Below are positions 34,866 through 43,715 of a DNA stretch of 64,000 nt, piece after piece. Made by a program: the position numbers and the translations under genes. Source of the stretch: Candidatus Nanosynbacter sp. TM7-076. Lineage in GTDB: Bacteria; Patescibacteriota; Saccharimonadia; Saccharimonadales; Saccharimonadaceae. The stretch spans positions 186,001 through 250,000 of the forward strand of contig NZ_JAJQJS010000002.1 in assembly GCF_022828325.1 (NCBI RefSeq), written 5' to 3'. Numbering within the stretch: position 1 is the first letter of the stretch; each line of letters opens with the position of its first letter. The notes under the pieces are model-generated. The model had not been told where the DNA came from. It did not search any database and saw nothing but the letters and a program-made list of their open reading frames with translations.

Positions 34866-36517
34866 TAACCCTTAAACTCCAATCGTCCAAATAACACTTT
34901 TTTCAATCGTGCAAGAATCGGGTCAATTTCTGGCAATTTTAGCCACTTTGAAGCCGCGGCATACGCGCCAAAACTAACCAATGAAATGATAACAAATTTC
35001 GGAAAAGCGCTAAAGAAACTGTCGTCATGATAACGAAACGGCATAATTAGCACGGCAATATAACAAACCACGCCCGTAACAATTCCAGCGAGTATCATCT
35101 TAAAAATCGCTCGCACGAACGTCATGTCGAATAATTTTGGCATTTGACGATTCATAACCGCCAAAAGCACAACCACTTCCAAAACCGCCACTGTTGATTG
35201 AGCCCAAGCCAATCCATACGCGCCCATTTTCAAGACCATCGATAGAACAATTGCTAAAATTATATTCAAAGTAATCGAGAAAATTGAAATGTATAGCGGA
35301 GTTTTCGTATCTTGGCGGGCGTAAAATGCTCGCGCGGCCATGTGGTAAATAGTTCGGAATAAAATTGCTACAACCAAACATCCCAAAATTCCCGCGATTA
35401 GTTGATTACCGCCATTGCGGATAAAATGCACGACGTATCCCCTGGTAAAGAAAATCACCACCGACACTGGAAGCGCCATCCAAAAAATAATTCTCAGCAG
35501 GGAACGCAGGTCTTTTTGAAATAGGTCATTTCGACCTTCGCCCAAATGCTCAGTCAATTGAGGAAAGGCGGCATTTGAAATCGCCACGCCAATAAGGTTG
35601 ATCGGCATCATATGAAGAGTCAAAGCCTGTTGGTACGCCCTAACCGTTCCGTCAGCCAAACGCGAAGCCAAATTTACCTCAACCAAGCTAACTACATAAT
35701 CCATTCCTTGATCAACAGAGCGCGCCGGCAGTAGAGATAAAACTTTCCTAAATCCCTTATTTCGCCAATAAATTTTGAAATTGTAATCAAACCCAAGCCC
35801 AGCCAAGCCAACCGCACTGACGATCAATTGTAAAAATGATCCTAAAACCACACCCAACGCCACACCCATAATGCCGCCGTCAAAAATCTGCCAACCGAAT
35901 AAATTGACGCCGCCAGTAAACCACACCGTACCGATAATAATACCGACGTTATATAGCATTGGCGCCAGCGCACAGAACATAAATCGCCCAACCGCTTGCT
36001 GAATACTAGCAATCACCGCCGCAACCGCAAAAATAAACGGATTAACCGCGATCACTTGCATCATACTAACCGCCAAAGCATGGCCAGACTCGCTCAGACC
36101 AGGCGCGATTAAATACTTCATCAACGGATCGGCAAAGATAATAATCAACACCGACGCTGTCATGGTTATTAGCGCCATAAAATTGATCATGCTCGAGCTA
36201 ATTTGCCAAGCAGACTGCTTATTACCCTTGACCCAGCGCTCATTAAAAACTGGAATGAACGTCACACTAAGCGCACCAGAAACCAGCACTGCAAACATAA
36301 AATCTGGCACCATGAAGGCTGCCGTATAAGCGTCTAGTCCAACCGGGTATCCCGCCAATGCTCCGTTTTCGCTCGGCATGTAGGCGGAGTTCAGCAGACG
36401 ATCACGGAAAAACCCCAACAAGCTCGACAACAACGTCGAGCCCGCCAGGATCGTAGCAGCCAATTTCACATTAAGCCGCTGATTTATTTTCGTAACTGTA
36501 CTACGAACGCGCCCCAT
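34865..36517 (-). CDS. murJ: Lipid II flippase MurJ (MviN)
   Basis: Polytopic MOP-superfamily flippase that moves lipid II across the membrane for peptidoglycan synthesis. 550 residues with about 14 helices; family features include [20 protein letters not shown] near the N-terminus, [17 protein letters not shown] and AMALPVS-like [11 protein letters not shown]. It lies 6 nt after ftsH and overlaps lepA by 1 nt. Confidence 0.95.
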   Translation of the reverse strand: MGRVRSTVTKINQRLNVKLAATILAGSTLLSSLLGFFRDRLLNSAYMPSENGALAGYPVGLDAYTAAFMVPDFMFAVLVSGALSVTFIPVFNERWVKGNKQSAWQISSSMINFMALITMTASVLIIIFADPLMKYLIAPGLSESGHALAVSMMQVIAVNPFIFAVAAVIASIQQAVGRFMFCALAPMLYNVGIIIGTVWFTGGVNLFGWQIFDGGIMGVALGVVLGSFLQLIVSAVGLAGLGFDYNFKIYWRNKGFRKVLSLLPARSVDQGMDYVVSLVEVNLASRLADGTVRAYQQALTLHMMPINLIGVAISNAAFPQLTEHLGEGRNDLFQKDLRSLLRIIFWMALPVSVVIFFTRGYVVHFIRNGGNQLIAGILGCLVVAILFRTIYHMAARAFYARQDTKTPLYISIFSITLNIILAIVLSMVLKMGAYGLAWAQSTVAVLEVVVLLAVMNRQMPKLFDMTFVRAIFKMILAGIVTGVVCYIAVLIMPFRYHDDSFFSAFPKFVIISLVSFGAYAAASKWLKLPEIDPILARLKKVLFGRLEFKG

Positions 36518-36523
36518 AGTATT

Positions 36524-38392
36524 TTACGAATGCAGTTTAGCCTCTTTTGGTAACTTAGTGCCTTTAAGAATCTCGTCAACCTCAGATTCCTCCAAAGTTT
36601 CTTCCTTCAGTAGAGCCTCGGCCAACTTATCAAGGAACGAACGATTCTCTTTCAATACCAACATTGCACGATGTTTGGCTTCGGTAATCAATTGCGCAAC
36701 TTCCTCATCAATCATCTTCGCAGTCTCATCAGAATACGGGCGCTCTCTGGTCATTTTATCAAACATCAAGCCACCGTTATCTTCGTGGAATACTTGATCG
36801 CGCAAGCTCTTGCCCATTCCTTGCTCAATCACCATATCGCGGGCAATTTCAGTCGCTTTTCGCAAATCCGAACCAGCTCCAGTAGTGATTCCGTCATCAC
36901 CGTAAATCAATTGCTCAGCAATTCGTCCGCCCATTGCCCGAGCCAAAATATCTTTAAACTCGTAAACATTCGTGTAGCTCTTATCTTCTGGCGGCAAGAA
37001 CCATGTTACTCCACCAGTACCGCCGCGCGGAATAATCGTAACCTTGTGGACTGGGTCAGAATCAGGCAAGACGTGACCAACAATCGCGTGACCAGCTTCG
37101 TGGTAAGCCGTCAACTCTTTCTCGTGATCGTTCATTATCTTAGTCTTGCGCTCTGGACCAATTGCCACACGCTCAAACGCCTCAGTTAATTCGTCATTTG
37201 AGATCTTCTTCTTGTTGCGACGAGCAGCAATAATTGCAGCTTCATTGGCCATATTTGCCAAATCCGCACCAGATGAGCCAGCGGTTTTTGCCGCCAATTT
37301 ATCAAGATCAACAGTTTCGTCAGTTGGCTTTTTCTTAAAGTGAACCTTCAGAATTGCCTCACGATCTTTGCGCTCTGGAAGCGTAATAGTTACACGTCGG
37401 TCAAATCGTCCAGGTCGGAGCAAAGCCGGATCCAAAACATCCGCGCGGTTGGTTGCTGCCAAAACAATAACATTAGTCTCGCCATCAAAGCCATCCATTT
37501 CCACCAAAATCTGATTCAGAGTTTGCTCGCGCTCATCATGACCACCACCCATACCAGAGCCACGCTTACGACCCACGGCATCAATTTCATCGATAAAAAT
37601 AATACACGGGGCATTTTTCTTAGCCTTAGAGAATAAATCTCGCACTCGGCTAGCACCAACACCAACAAACATTTCCACGAATTCAGAACCAGAAATCGAG
37701 AAGAATGGCACACCAGCCTCACCGGCAACAGCTCGGGCTAGCATCGTCTTACCCGTACCTGGATTACCGACTAATAATACACCTTTCGGAATCTTTGCGC
37801 CCAAATCTTTATATTTCTTCGGATGCTTGAGGAAATCAACAACTTCCTGCAAATCTTGCTTGGCGTTATCATTTCCAGCGATATCCGTAAATAAAACCTT
37901 TTCTTTATCTTGTCCATACAGGCGAGCCTTACTCTTACCAAAACCCATAGCTTGATTATTTTGACCCTGAGCTTGGCGCATCATAAACATAAAGAACACC
38001 ACGATAATCAGCACAGGCACGACCATAACCGCCAGGTTCCACATGGTTTCGCCTGTTGTGGATGGTGGAATAACCTTCACCTCCACCTTAGCATCCTTGT
38101 TCAAGCCCTGCTCATAAATGCTACTAGATTCCTTGACTGAATGCTCGGTAGGTTTTGATTGATCTTTTGGAGTAATCTTAATATCATTCCCTTGAATCTC
38201 CAATTGAGCAATTTTACCGTCATTTGCTCGACGCACTACATCAGATAAGGCAACATCTTTAAGATTTGACGCAGGGAAGAGTGTTGCGTAAAAAATTAAC
38301 GCTACAAAAATTATAATTGCCCAAAACAATCCAAATCGTAAAATTTGACTTATTCTATTCTTTCCATTTCTTTGAGGCATCTTAACAGCCAT
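36524..38392 (-). CDS. ftsH: ATP-dependent zinc metalloprotease FtsH
   Basis: Membrane AAA+ protease for quality control of membrane proteins. Two helices (about 18-38 and 115-135) flank a small external domain; then Walker A GNPGTGKT, Walker [18 protein letters not shown], second region of homology ([20 protein letters not shown]) and the zinc site HEAGH. 622 residues from ATG 38392; the longer reading would use TTG 38398. GGA lies 10 nt upstream. First gene of ftsH-murJ-lepA. Confidence 0.97.
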   Translation of the reverse strand: MAVKMPQRNGKNRISQILRFGLFWAIIIFVALIFYATLFPASNLKDVALSDVVRRANDGKIAQLEIQGNDIKITPKDQSKPTEHSVKESSSIYEQGLNKDAKVEVKVIPPSTTGETMWNLAVMVVPVLIIVVFFMFMMRQAQGQNNQAMGFGKSKARLYGQDKEKVLFTDIAGNDNAKQDLQEVVDFLKHPKKYKDLGAKIPKGVLLVGNPGTGKTMLARAVAGEAGVPFFSISGSEFVEMFVGVGASRVRDLFSKAKKNAPCIIFIDEIDAVGRKRGSGMGGGHDEREQTLNQILVEMDGFDGETNVIVLAATNRADVLDPALLRPGRFDRRVTITLPERKDREAILKVHFKKKPTDETVDLDKLAAKTAGSSGADLANMANEAAIIAARRNKKKISNDELTEAFERVAIGPERKTKIMNDHEKELTAYHEAGHAIVGHVLPDSDPVHKVTIIPRGGTGGVTWFLPPEDKSYTNVYEFKDILARAMGGRIAEQLIYGDDGITTGAGSDLRKATEIARDMVIEQGMGKSLRDQVFHEDNGGLMFDKMTRERPYSDETAKMIDEEVAQLITEAKHRAMLVLKENRSFLDKLAEALLKEETLEESEVDEILKGTKLPKEAKLHS

Positions 38393-38420
38393 TCTCAACT
38401 AATCCTTTCGCCTATACTAA

Positions 38421-39257
38421 TCAAACTCTCTTTATTATAACACTTCTTAGCGTCAATTTCATCACAATGCCGCCACCAACTTGCCAGCAAGAGCCAGCTT
38501 TTCCAGTTTTTACAGCAATTAGCATACGCTCCAATTGAGAACCCAGTAACGACACATCATAATGTCGCAAAACGTAATAATATAGCAATTCTTGTGCGAC
38601 ATTATCATCTATCATCGTCAAAAAATACCGACCCAGGACTTCTCCATCAAACTTCTCTATTTCCTGCTCAATTTTTCCTCTTAATTCTCTCTGTTTTCGC
38701 CACGCCTCATACACTCCAAGTTTCTGATATTCATCAAGCTCACGATTTATCTTGCGCCTAAATTTATTCCTTTGATACGCATCGCTTTGATTTGTCTCAT
38801 CTTCACACCATTCCAATTTTTGGCGAATCGCATATTCATAAATTCTCTGCTTCGTCCAACCATTCATCGGCCTAACTATCTGACTATCACTCATCCCCGC
38901 CAAGCCTCGCCACCTGGAACCGCGCTTAAGATTCATCGCTACAGTTTCAATAATGTCATCTCGATGATGTGCCGTCACTATCACGCCATCAAAATCCGTC
39001 GCCACGCCACGCAAAAAATCATAACGTCTTCGGCGCGCTAATTCTTCGCTAGCATCAGCCCCCAGTTTTTCGCGCCGACAAACAAATTGTATTTTATATC
39101 TATCAGCTAAAGCCTCGACAAATCTAGCATCGCTCGCCGAATCCTCACGAATTCCGTGGTCAAAATGAGCGACCACCAAATCTTTTTCCGTTCGCGACAT
39201 CAAATCCAGCAAAACTACCGAATCAATCCCACCACTGACTGCGATAATATATCTCAC
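38421..39257 (-). CDS. tilS: tRNA(Ile)-lysidine synthetase TilS
   Basis: Adds lysine to C34 of tRNA-Ile2 (CAU), changing it from Met to Ile decoding. The PP-loop SGGIDSVVLLDL, HFDHGIREDSASDARFVE and TAHHRDDIIETVAMNLKRGS are complete; 278 residues, lacking the large C-terminal domain of E. coli TilS. Start is GTG 39257, with GATAAT exactly 6 nt upstream. Its substrate tRNA appears to lie 3 kb away at 42192. Confidence 0.94.
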   Translation of the reverse strand: MRYIIAVSGGIDSVVLLDLMSRTEKDLVVAHFDHGIREDSASDARFVEALADRYKIQFVCRREKLGADASEELARRRRYDFLRGVATDFDGVIVTAHHRDDIIETVAMNLKRGSRWRGLAGMSDSQIVRPMNGWTKQRIYEYAIRQKLEWCEDETNQSDAYQRNKFRRKINRELDEYQKLGVYEAWRKQRELRGKIEQEIEKFDGEVLGRYFLTMIDDNVAQELLYYYVLRHYDVSLLGSQLERMLIAVKTGKAGSCWQVGGGIVMKLTLRSVIIKRV

Positions 39258-39331
39258 ATATCCATTATCTCACAATTTACCTAAAACGTATTTGGCAAAT
39301 TTTATACTATCTGTTACAATCAATGCAGTGT

Positions 39332-39408
39332 GGCACCGTAGCTCAGCTGGTTAGAGCGCAGGACTCATAAGCCTGAGGTCGGTGGTTCGGGTCCACCCGG
39401 TGCTACCA
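39332..39408 (+). tRNA. tRNA with CAT anticodon, probably elongator Met
   Basis: Acceptor GGCACCG/CGGTGCT with G1-U72, D arm AGCTCAGCTGGTTAGAGC, loop CTCATAA, T arm GGTGG/CCACC, CCA encoded. G1-U72 and the GAGGTCGG variable region resemble Gram-positive elongator tRNA-Met. A terminator follows. Confidence 0.92.
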
Positions 39409-39420
39409 GAAATTATCTTT

Positions 39421-39447
39421 CCTCGCCAATACGGCGGGGAATTTTTT
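39421..39447 (+). terminator. Terminator after tRNA-Met
   Basis: CCTCGCC/GGCGGGG stem (one G-U) and T6, 13 nt past the tRNA. Confidence 0.85.
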
Positions 39448-39459
39448 ATAGATACTGAA

Positions 39460-39624
39460 TTAAATTAGCTCAAGCTCTTCAGATTGAACGCCATCCAAAG
39501 CCGCCAATCGTCGCGACACAAAACTATCCAATTCCCATGAATTACGCTGACGCTCCCACGTTGCTAAATCCTTTTTTCGGGTTACTTCTAAAAATTCAGC
39601 TAATTCACTGGTGTTGATTTCCAT
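39460..39624 (-). CDS. 54-residue unrecognised small protein
   Basis: A short minus-strand frame with AAGGA six bases before ATG. The peptide starts MEINTSELAEFLEVTRKKDL, has ATWERQRNSWELDSFVSRRL and ends in an acidic tail. It looks like an amphipathic helical peptide without membrane segments. It is separated from tRNA-Met by the terminator. Function unknown; the good ribosome-binding site and full coding look support it. Confidence 0.6.
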   Translation of the reverse strand: MEINTSELAEFLEVTRKKDLATWERQRNSWELDSFVSRRLAALDGVQSEELELI

Positions 39625-39763
39625 ATTTTTTCCTTTTTGTGTTAATTATTTAACTGTCTTTATACTATCATAAATTTGACAAAAAAGCAATACCTTTTTC
39701 GGTCATTATTTACCTTTTCATTCCGCTTGTGGTACACTGGTAGAGAAGGATTTATACACAAAA

Positions 39764-40501
39764 ATGACCCCTGTAACAATCTCATCACTAGCCACCATAA
39801 TTTTTGCAGCGATTATTCACGCTAGTTTTCAGCTTAGCGTCAGTGTTTTAACGTTACTTAGCGGGCATTCAATTGGCAAAAAAACCGCCCAGAGAAAAAT
39901 TTTTCGTATGAGCAACAGTTTTGCACTTGGAGTCGCAATGATTACCTTGTTACTTATCAGCTCAATTTCCTATTTCTTATCACTATTCATCCACCATGCC
40001 ACCAGCGCAGAGCAACTCGTTGCCGCCGCCTCTTCAGGGATGATGTTTGGCTTAGGAATCGCAATTTGGGCATTCTACTTTCGACGACAACCAGGAACTT
40101 CGTTATGGCTTCCGCGTAATTTTGCGGAATATTTAAACAAGCGCACCAAAAAAACCAAAAATTCCATAGAAAGCTTTGCTCTGGGAATAATTAGCGTTAT
40201 TGCAGAAATTGTATTCATCATCGCGCCAATTATCGCCGCCAGTCTAGCTATTATCACCCTACCAAACCCTTTCTTGCAAATCATCAGCATAGCGATCTAC
40301 GTCATCGTGTCCACACTGCCGTTATTTGTCGTTATCGTCTTAATCGGCAGCGGACGCAGCATCTCTAATTTACAGCGTTGGCGAGAAGATCATAAGAGGT
40401 TTTTGCAATTCGCCAGCGGTGGTAGCTTATTAATTTTAGCGGCATTCCTATTCGTTGATCGCGTTATTGGCGTCGTTAGCTACGGAGGCAATTTATGGTA
40501 A
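39764..40501 (+). CDS. Six-helix membrane protein, DsbD/CcdA-like look
   Basis: 245 residues, about six helices, with a polar middle loop of KR-rich text (RTKKTKNS). SFALGIISVIAEIVFIIAPI has the GxxS...E...P pattern seen in DsbD/CcdA/TauE-like helices, and the last helix is preceded by HKRFLQFASGGSLLILAAF. No redox cysteine is present. GAAGGA upstream and a TACACT box fit expression. First of a three-gene operon with the ATP-cone protein and the flavoprotein. Confidence 0.68.
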   Translation: MTPVTISSLATIIFAAIIHASFQLSVSVLTLLSGHSIGKKTAQRKIFRMSNSFALGVAMITLLLISSISYFLSLFIHHATSAEQLVAAASSGMMFGLGIAIWAFYFRRQPGTSLWLPRNFAEYLNKRTKKTKNSIESFALGIISVIAEIVFIIAPIIAASLAIITLPNPFLQIISIAIYVIVSTLPLFVVIVLIGSGRSISNLQRWREDHKRFLQFASGGSLLILAAFLFVDRVIGVVSYGGNLW

Positions 40502-40782
40502 AGCCAGGTCAAATTGACGTCATCAAACAAGGAAAACGACCACCAGAGGAGTTTAGCCCAGACAAGCTCCACAATTCCATAATTGCCACTTGTCTAAGCG
40601 TTCGTACGCCAGAAGGTCAAGCTCAAGACATCGCAAAAACCGTCACTTTGGGTGTTATGAATTGGTGCGAAACTCACCCAGAAATAACCTCTGCCGATAT
40701 CCGCCGCCAAGCACAACGCATTATGAAAACCCTGCATCCCGACGCGGCTTATTTATATAAAAATTATAAAACCATAATTTAG
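40495..40782 (+). CDS. Stand-alone ATP-cone domain protein
   Basis: 95 residues that consist almost entirely of an ATP-cone, the nucleotide-sensing domain of NrdR and ribonucleotide reductases: DVIKQGKRPPEEFSPDKLHN, SIIATCLSV and the helical bundle ending AAYLYKNYKTII. No zinc ribbon or reductase is fused. Its start overlaps the upstream gene by 7 nt. It may sense ATP/dATP for the neighbours. Confidence 0.82.
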   Translation: MVKPGQIDVIKQGKRPPEEFSPDKLHNSIIATCLSVRTPEGQAQDIAKTVTLGVMNWCETHPEITSADIRRQAQRIMKTLHPDAAYLYKNYKTII

Positions 40783-40790
40783 GAGATTTG

Positions 40791-42161
40791 ATGTCGCAAA
40801 AACCAACTTTTGACTATGATTATATAGTAATTGGTAGTGGCGCTGGCGGTTCGCCCGCAGCCAGCATATTAGCGAGTGCCGGAAAAAAAGTTGCTGTTGT
40901 AGAAAAATCAACATTCGGCGGGGAATCACCAAACTGGGGAGATGTACCAACTGGATTTTTAACTCATGCTCTTAACGTTTATCAAACAGCCAAAGATGCC
41001 GCTAAGTTTGGGTTGCGCACTAACTCGGTTGGGTATAATTACCCTTCTCTACTCTCCTGGAAAGATAAAGTCGTAAAGAGAACTGGAGCTGGCGGCAATC
41101 GCTATTATTACGAGAAGCAAGGTATTAGTGTTTTTGCCGGCAATGCGCATTTCTTGAGTCCGAACGAAATAGCCGTCAATCGCAGACATTTGTCCGCTCG
41201 CAAATTTCTCATTGCAACTGGATCTGATTGGCAAATTCCAGAAATACCTGGATTAAATACCACTTCTTATCACACTCCAAAAACTATTTTTAGCTTGAAG
41301 CGCCCACCAAAAACCATGTTCATTGTTGGCGCGGGGGCTACGGCACTAGAATTGGCACACATCTTCTCCACCCTGGGAACAAAAGTTTACGTAGCAGAGA
41401 AATCGTCCAGAATATTATCGACATTTGACCCAGAAGTCAGCGCTTTGGTTACAAATGACGCAAAAAATCGCAATATTTCAATCTTAGCTCGCACTAAGAT
41501 TATCGCCATCCAAAAATCGTCTATACAAAAACGCGTCACTTTTCTGCAGGGGCGAATAGAAAAATCTGTGCGCGTTGATGAGATTCTAATTGCCGACCAA
41601 CAATTGCCTGCGACAGATTTAGGCTTAGAAAACGCTGGCGTAAAATATACCGAAAATGGCATTTTGGTTAATTCTTACCTGCAAACTTCCGCTCGGCATA
41701 TTTTTGCCGCAGGAAATGTAACTGACGCCAATATCCAAACCCACACAGCTTTAGCGCAGAGTCGTATTGCGGCTCATAATTTGCTACATAATAATAAGAT
41801 TAAATTCAATGATTCCCCGCACCTACAAGTTGCATTTACTCAGCCAGAAATAGCTCAAATTGGAATGAATGAATACGATTGTAAGGCGAAAGGAATAAGC
41901 GCAAAAATAGCAATTGTTCCGCTCACCACTACTGTACGCAGCAATATTACCGACCAGCGAATAGGTTTTGTGAAATTGATCGTTGATAAGAAGCGAGTTG
42001 TCGTAGGCGGAACGATCGTCGGGCCACACGCTAGCGATATGGCAGCCGAGTTAGCCTTGGCTGTTCGACATAAAATTACCAGCGAAGAACTAGCGTCCAC
42101 TCCGCATTGTTTTACTTCTTGGTCAGAAGCCGTGCGAATTGCCGCCGGAAAACTTCTATAA
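40791..42161 (+). CDS. Pyridine nucleotide-disulfide oxidoreductase-like flavoprotein without the redox cysteines
   Basis: 456 residues with FAD motif YIVIGSGAGGSPAASILASA, NAD(P) motif MFIVGAGATALELAHIFS, second FAD motif HIFAAGNVTD and the C-terminal dimer domain with HCFTSWSEAVRIA. Where lipoamide dehydrogenase has GGTCLNxGCxPSK this protein has FGGESPNWGDVPTGF: both cysteines are gone. It cannot use the disulfide mechanism, so it likely passes hydride directly from NAD(P)H to another acceptor. ATG 40791 (AGGAG upstream) is preferred over TTG 40788. Confidence 0.9.
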   Translation: MSQKPTFDYDYIVIGSGAGGSPAASILASAGKKVAVVEKSTFGGESPNWGDVPTGFLTHALNVYQTAKDAAKFGLRTNSVGYNYPSLLSWKDKVVKRTGAGGNRYYYEKQGISVFAGNAHFLSPNEIAVNRRHLSARKFLIATGSDWQIPEIPGLNTTSYHTPKTIFSLKRPPKTMFIVGAGATALELAHIFSTLGTKVYVAEKSSRILSTFDPEVSALVTNDAKNRNISILARTKIIAIQKSSIQKRVTFLQGRIEKSVRVDEILIADQQLPATDLGLENAGVKYTENGILVNSYLQTSARHIFAAGNVTDANIQTHTALAQSRIAAHNLLHNNKIKFNDSPHLQVAFTQPEIAQIGMNEYDCKAKGISAKIAIVPLTTTVRSNITDQRIGFVKLIVDKKRVVVGGTIVGPHASDMAAELALAVRHKITSEELASTPHCFTSWSEAVRIAAGKLL

Positions 42162-42191
42162 TTACCTCTGATGCGCTATAATAAGTCTCAC

Positions 42192-42267
42192 GGGGGCGTA
42201 GCTCAGGGGTTAGAGCAGTCGGCTCATAACCGATTGGTCGCTGGTTCGATCCCAGCCGCCCCCACCA
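42192..42267 (+). tRNA. tRNA with CAT anticodon, probably tRNA-Ile2
   Basis: Acceptor GGGGGCG/CGCCCCC, short D loop (AGCTCAGGGGTTAGAGC), loop CTCATAA, T arm GCTGG/CCAGC, CCA encoded. The D loop and TTGGTCGCTGG stretch resemble bacterial tRNA-Ile2, the substrate of TilS. Confidence 0.92.
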
Positions 42268-42325
42268 CAGTCTGAATTTGATAATCATAAGATGAATATT
42301 TTTACCATTCCTGCTACAATATTAT

Positions 42326-42775
42326 GTGGTAGATATTAAATTTGCAAAAATGAACAAATTAAAACTCAAACGATTAATTTACAGAATACAGCACGACTAT
42401 TTGACCCTAAATAATGTCGTTATTGCTGCTGCGCTTTTAATTGCTATGAGTTGGGCTTGGGGCTCCATTGAATCAATGCAAAAAAACTACGAATTACAAC
42501 GCTCTATTGACAACAAACGCCAGCAAGTGGAAATAGAAAAACTGCAAGTCGCCTTGCTGGAATACGAATCGAAATATTATCAAAGCGAAGAGTATCAAGA
42601 ATTGACTATTAGACAGCGCACAGGAAAAGGTTTACCCGGAGAAAAACAGCTCATCACCCAATCTTTCGAAAGCGCCATTCCTGCCCAAAAACTTGCGTCG
42701 AGCGCGAAGCGAACAGATAGTAACTTTCAGCAATGGATGAACTTTCTATTTGGCGGCAATAGTCACAAACACTAA
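42326..42775 (+). CDS. FtsB/DivIC-like septum protein
   Basis: 149 residues: basic N-terminus, one helix (about 30-48), then a leucine-zipper-like coiled coil (YELQRSIDNKRQQVEIEKLQ) and a conserved YQSEEYQELTIRQRTGKGLP piece, the pattern of the FtsB/DivIC/septum initiator family. It probably belongs to the division complex. A TACAAT at 42315-42320 places the transcript start near the GTG at 42326; ATG 42350 (MNKLKLKR) is a possible alternative. It lies between two tRNA genes. Confidence 0.8.
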   Translation: MVDIKFAKMNKLKLKRLIYRIQHDYLTLNNVVIAAALLIAMSWAWGSIESMQKNYELQRSIDNKRQQVEIEKLQVALLEYESKYYQSEEYQELTIRQRTGKGLPGEKQLITQSFESAIPAQKLASSAKRTDSNFQQWMNFLFGGNSHKH

Positions 42776-42818
42776 GGTGTTGCAATTATTACGCTAAGCT
42801 GATATCATAATTATGTAT

Positions 42819-42895
42819 CGCGGGGTAGAGCAGCCTGGTAGCTCGTTTGGCTCATAACCAAAAGGTCGTAGGTTCAAATCCTACCCCCGCCACCA
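42819..42895 (+). tRNA. Initiator tRNA-fMet (CAT)
   Basis: The first acceptor pair is mismatched (C1 opposite C72), the initiator hallmark, followed by GCGGGG/CCCCGC. D arm AGAGCAGCCTGGTAGCTC is initiator-like, loop CTCATAA, T arm GTAGG/CCTAC, CCA encoded. The anticodon stem has only two of the usual three G-C pairs. Confidence 0.95.
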
Positions 42896-42908
42896 AGAAG
42901 GGTTTTTC

Positions 42909-42929
42909 AGGCTCTGGAGAGCCTTTTTT
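42909..42929 (+). terminator. Terminator after tRNA-fMet
   Basis: AGGCTC/GAGCCT stem with loop TGGA and T6. Confidence 0.88.
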
Positions 42930-42990
42930 GGTTGGTAGCACTCTGTAAAATACACTGATTTCACTGGTTCCAAACCTATGGTTTTTATAG

Positions 42991-43200
42991 TCATATATCA
43001 ACCCCTGTGGGGAATAATATGCTTTGGAATCTTATCCTAGCGCCCGGCGAAGCCAGTACCCATTGTCTATCTACATCTCGCATGATCTCAAGAGCAACAT
43101 CAATATCAGTCTCTCGTATTGCTTGCTGACGCTCTAGGCGCTGTAGCTCGTCGGCTATCATTACCTTATCGTCATCATACGCATTTATTAGATCTGTTTT
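42991..43200 (-). pseudogene. Large serine recombinase remnant (C-terminal piece)
   Basis: An open stretch of 69 codons without start that reads KTDLINAYDDDKVMIADELQ at its front and ends in RFQSILFPTGVDI. The pattern of a helical coil followed by ...RxRFQxxLFPxG at the extreme C-terminus is typical of large serine recombinases. The catalytic part is missing and a TGA lies directly upstream. It occupies most of the 340-bp gap after tRNA-fMet; nothing else was found there. Confidence 0.7.
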
Positions 43201-43273
43201 TCATACAACAATCCAAACACAAAAAGTATCAGTACCCAGCATGACCTATCTTGACAAAAGATGATTCTAGGAT

Positions 43274-43690
43274 TTATCTCTTAAGGAGAGATACTTCTGT
43301 TTCAAGCTTACGAGATTCTTCGTCAAGGCGAGCCTGGGCAGAGTCTTTATCGTCATAGAATTCTGATTTTGTTTCAGCATAATTTCCCAAACCGAAGGGT
43401 TTATAATAGATAATTTGATATCGCTTATCGTCTAACTCCCACAGCTCAAGCGAAGTGTATAGGTCGTGCTTTATTGCTCCACTTAGCCCTAACTCATGCC
43501 GTAAATACCACTCACTAATCAGCGTTCCTTTGGGGATATTTGAGTGGTGGTTAGTCCCTTCTTTGGCGACTTTACCATTCTCAATAAGCGCCGCTAGGAA
43601 TATTCCTCTTTCGCTTGGGTTAATATCCTTGTAGCTAAACTCTTTTGTGGCTAGTAGTTGCTGAGCGGTTTCTAATGTTGTTTCGTTCAT
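43274..43690 (-). CDS. Unrecognised 138-residue protein next to the ADP-ribosylglycohydrolase
   Basis: Soluble and rich in charged residues; includes TLISEWYLRHELGLSGAIKH, YQIIYYKPFGLGNY and a C-terminal helix with ARLDEESRKLETEVSLL. No family recognised. GAGGAG lies upstream of ATG and it follows the glycohydrolase gene by 25 nt on the same strand, so they form a pair. A role as substrate or partner of the hydrolase is only possible by position. Confidence 0.7.
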   Translation of the reverse strand: MNETTLETAQQLLATKEFSYKDINPSERGIFLAALIENGKVAKEGTNHHSNIPKGTLISEWYLRHELGLSGAIKHDLYTSLELWELDDKRYQIIYYKPFGLGNYAETKSEFYDDKDSAQARLDEESRKLETEVSLLKR

Positions 43691-43715
43691 ATAGTCATTC
43701 TCCTCATGATTTGTA

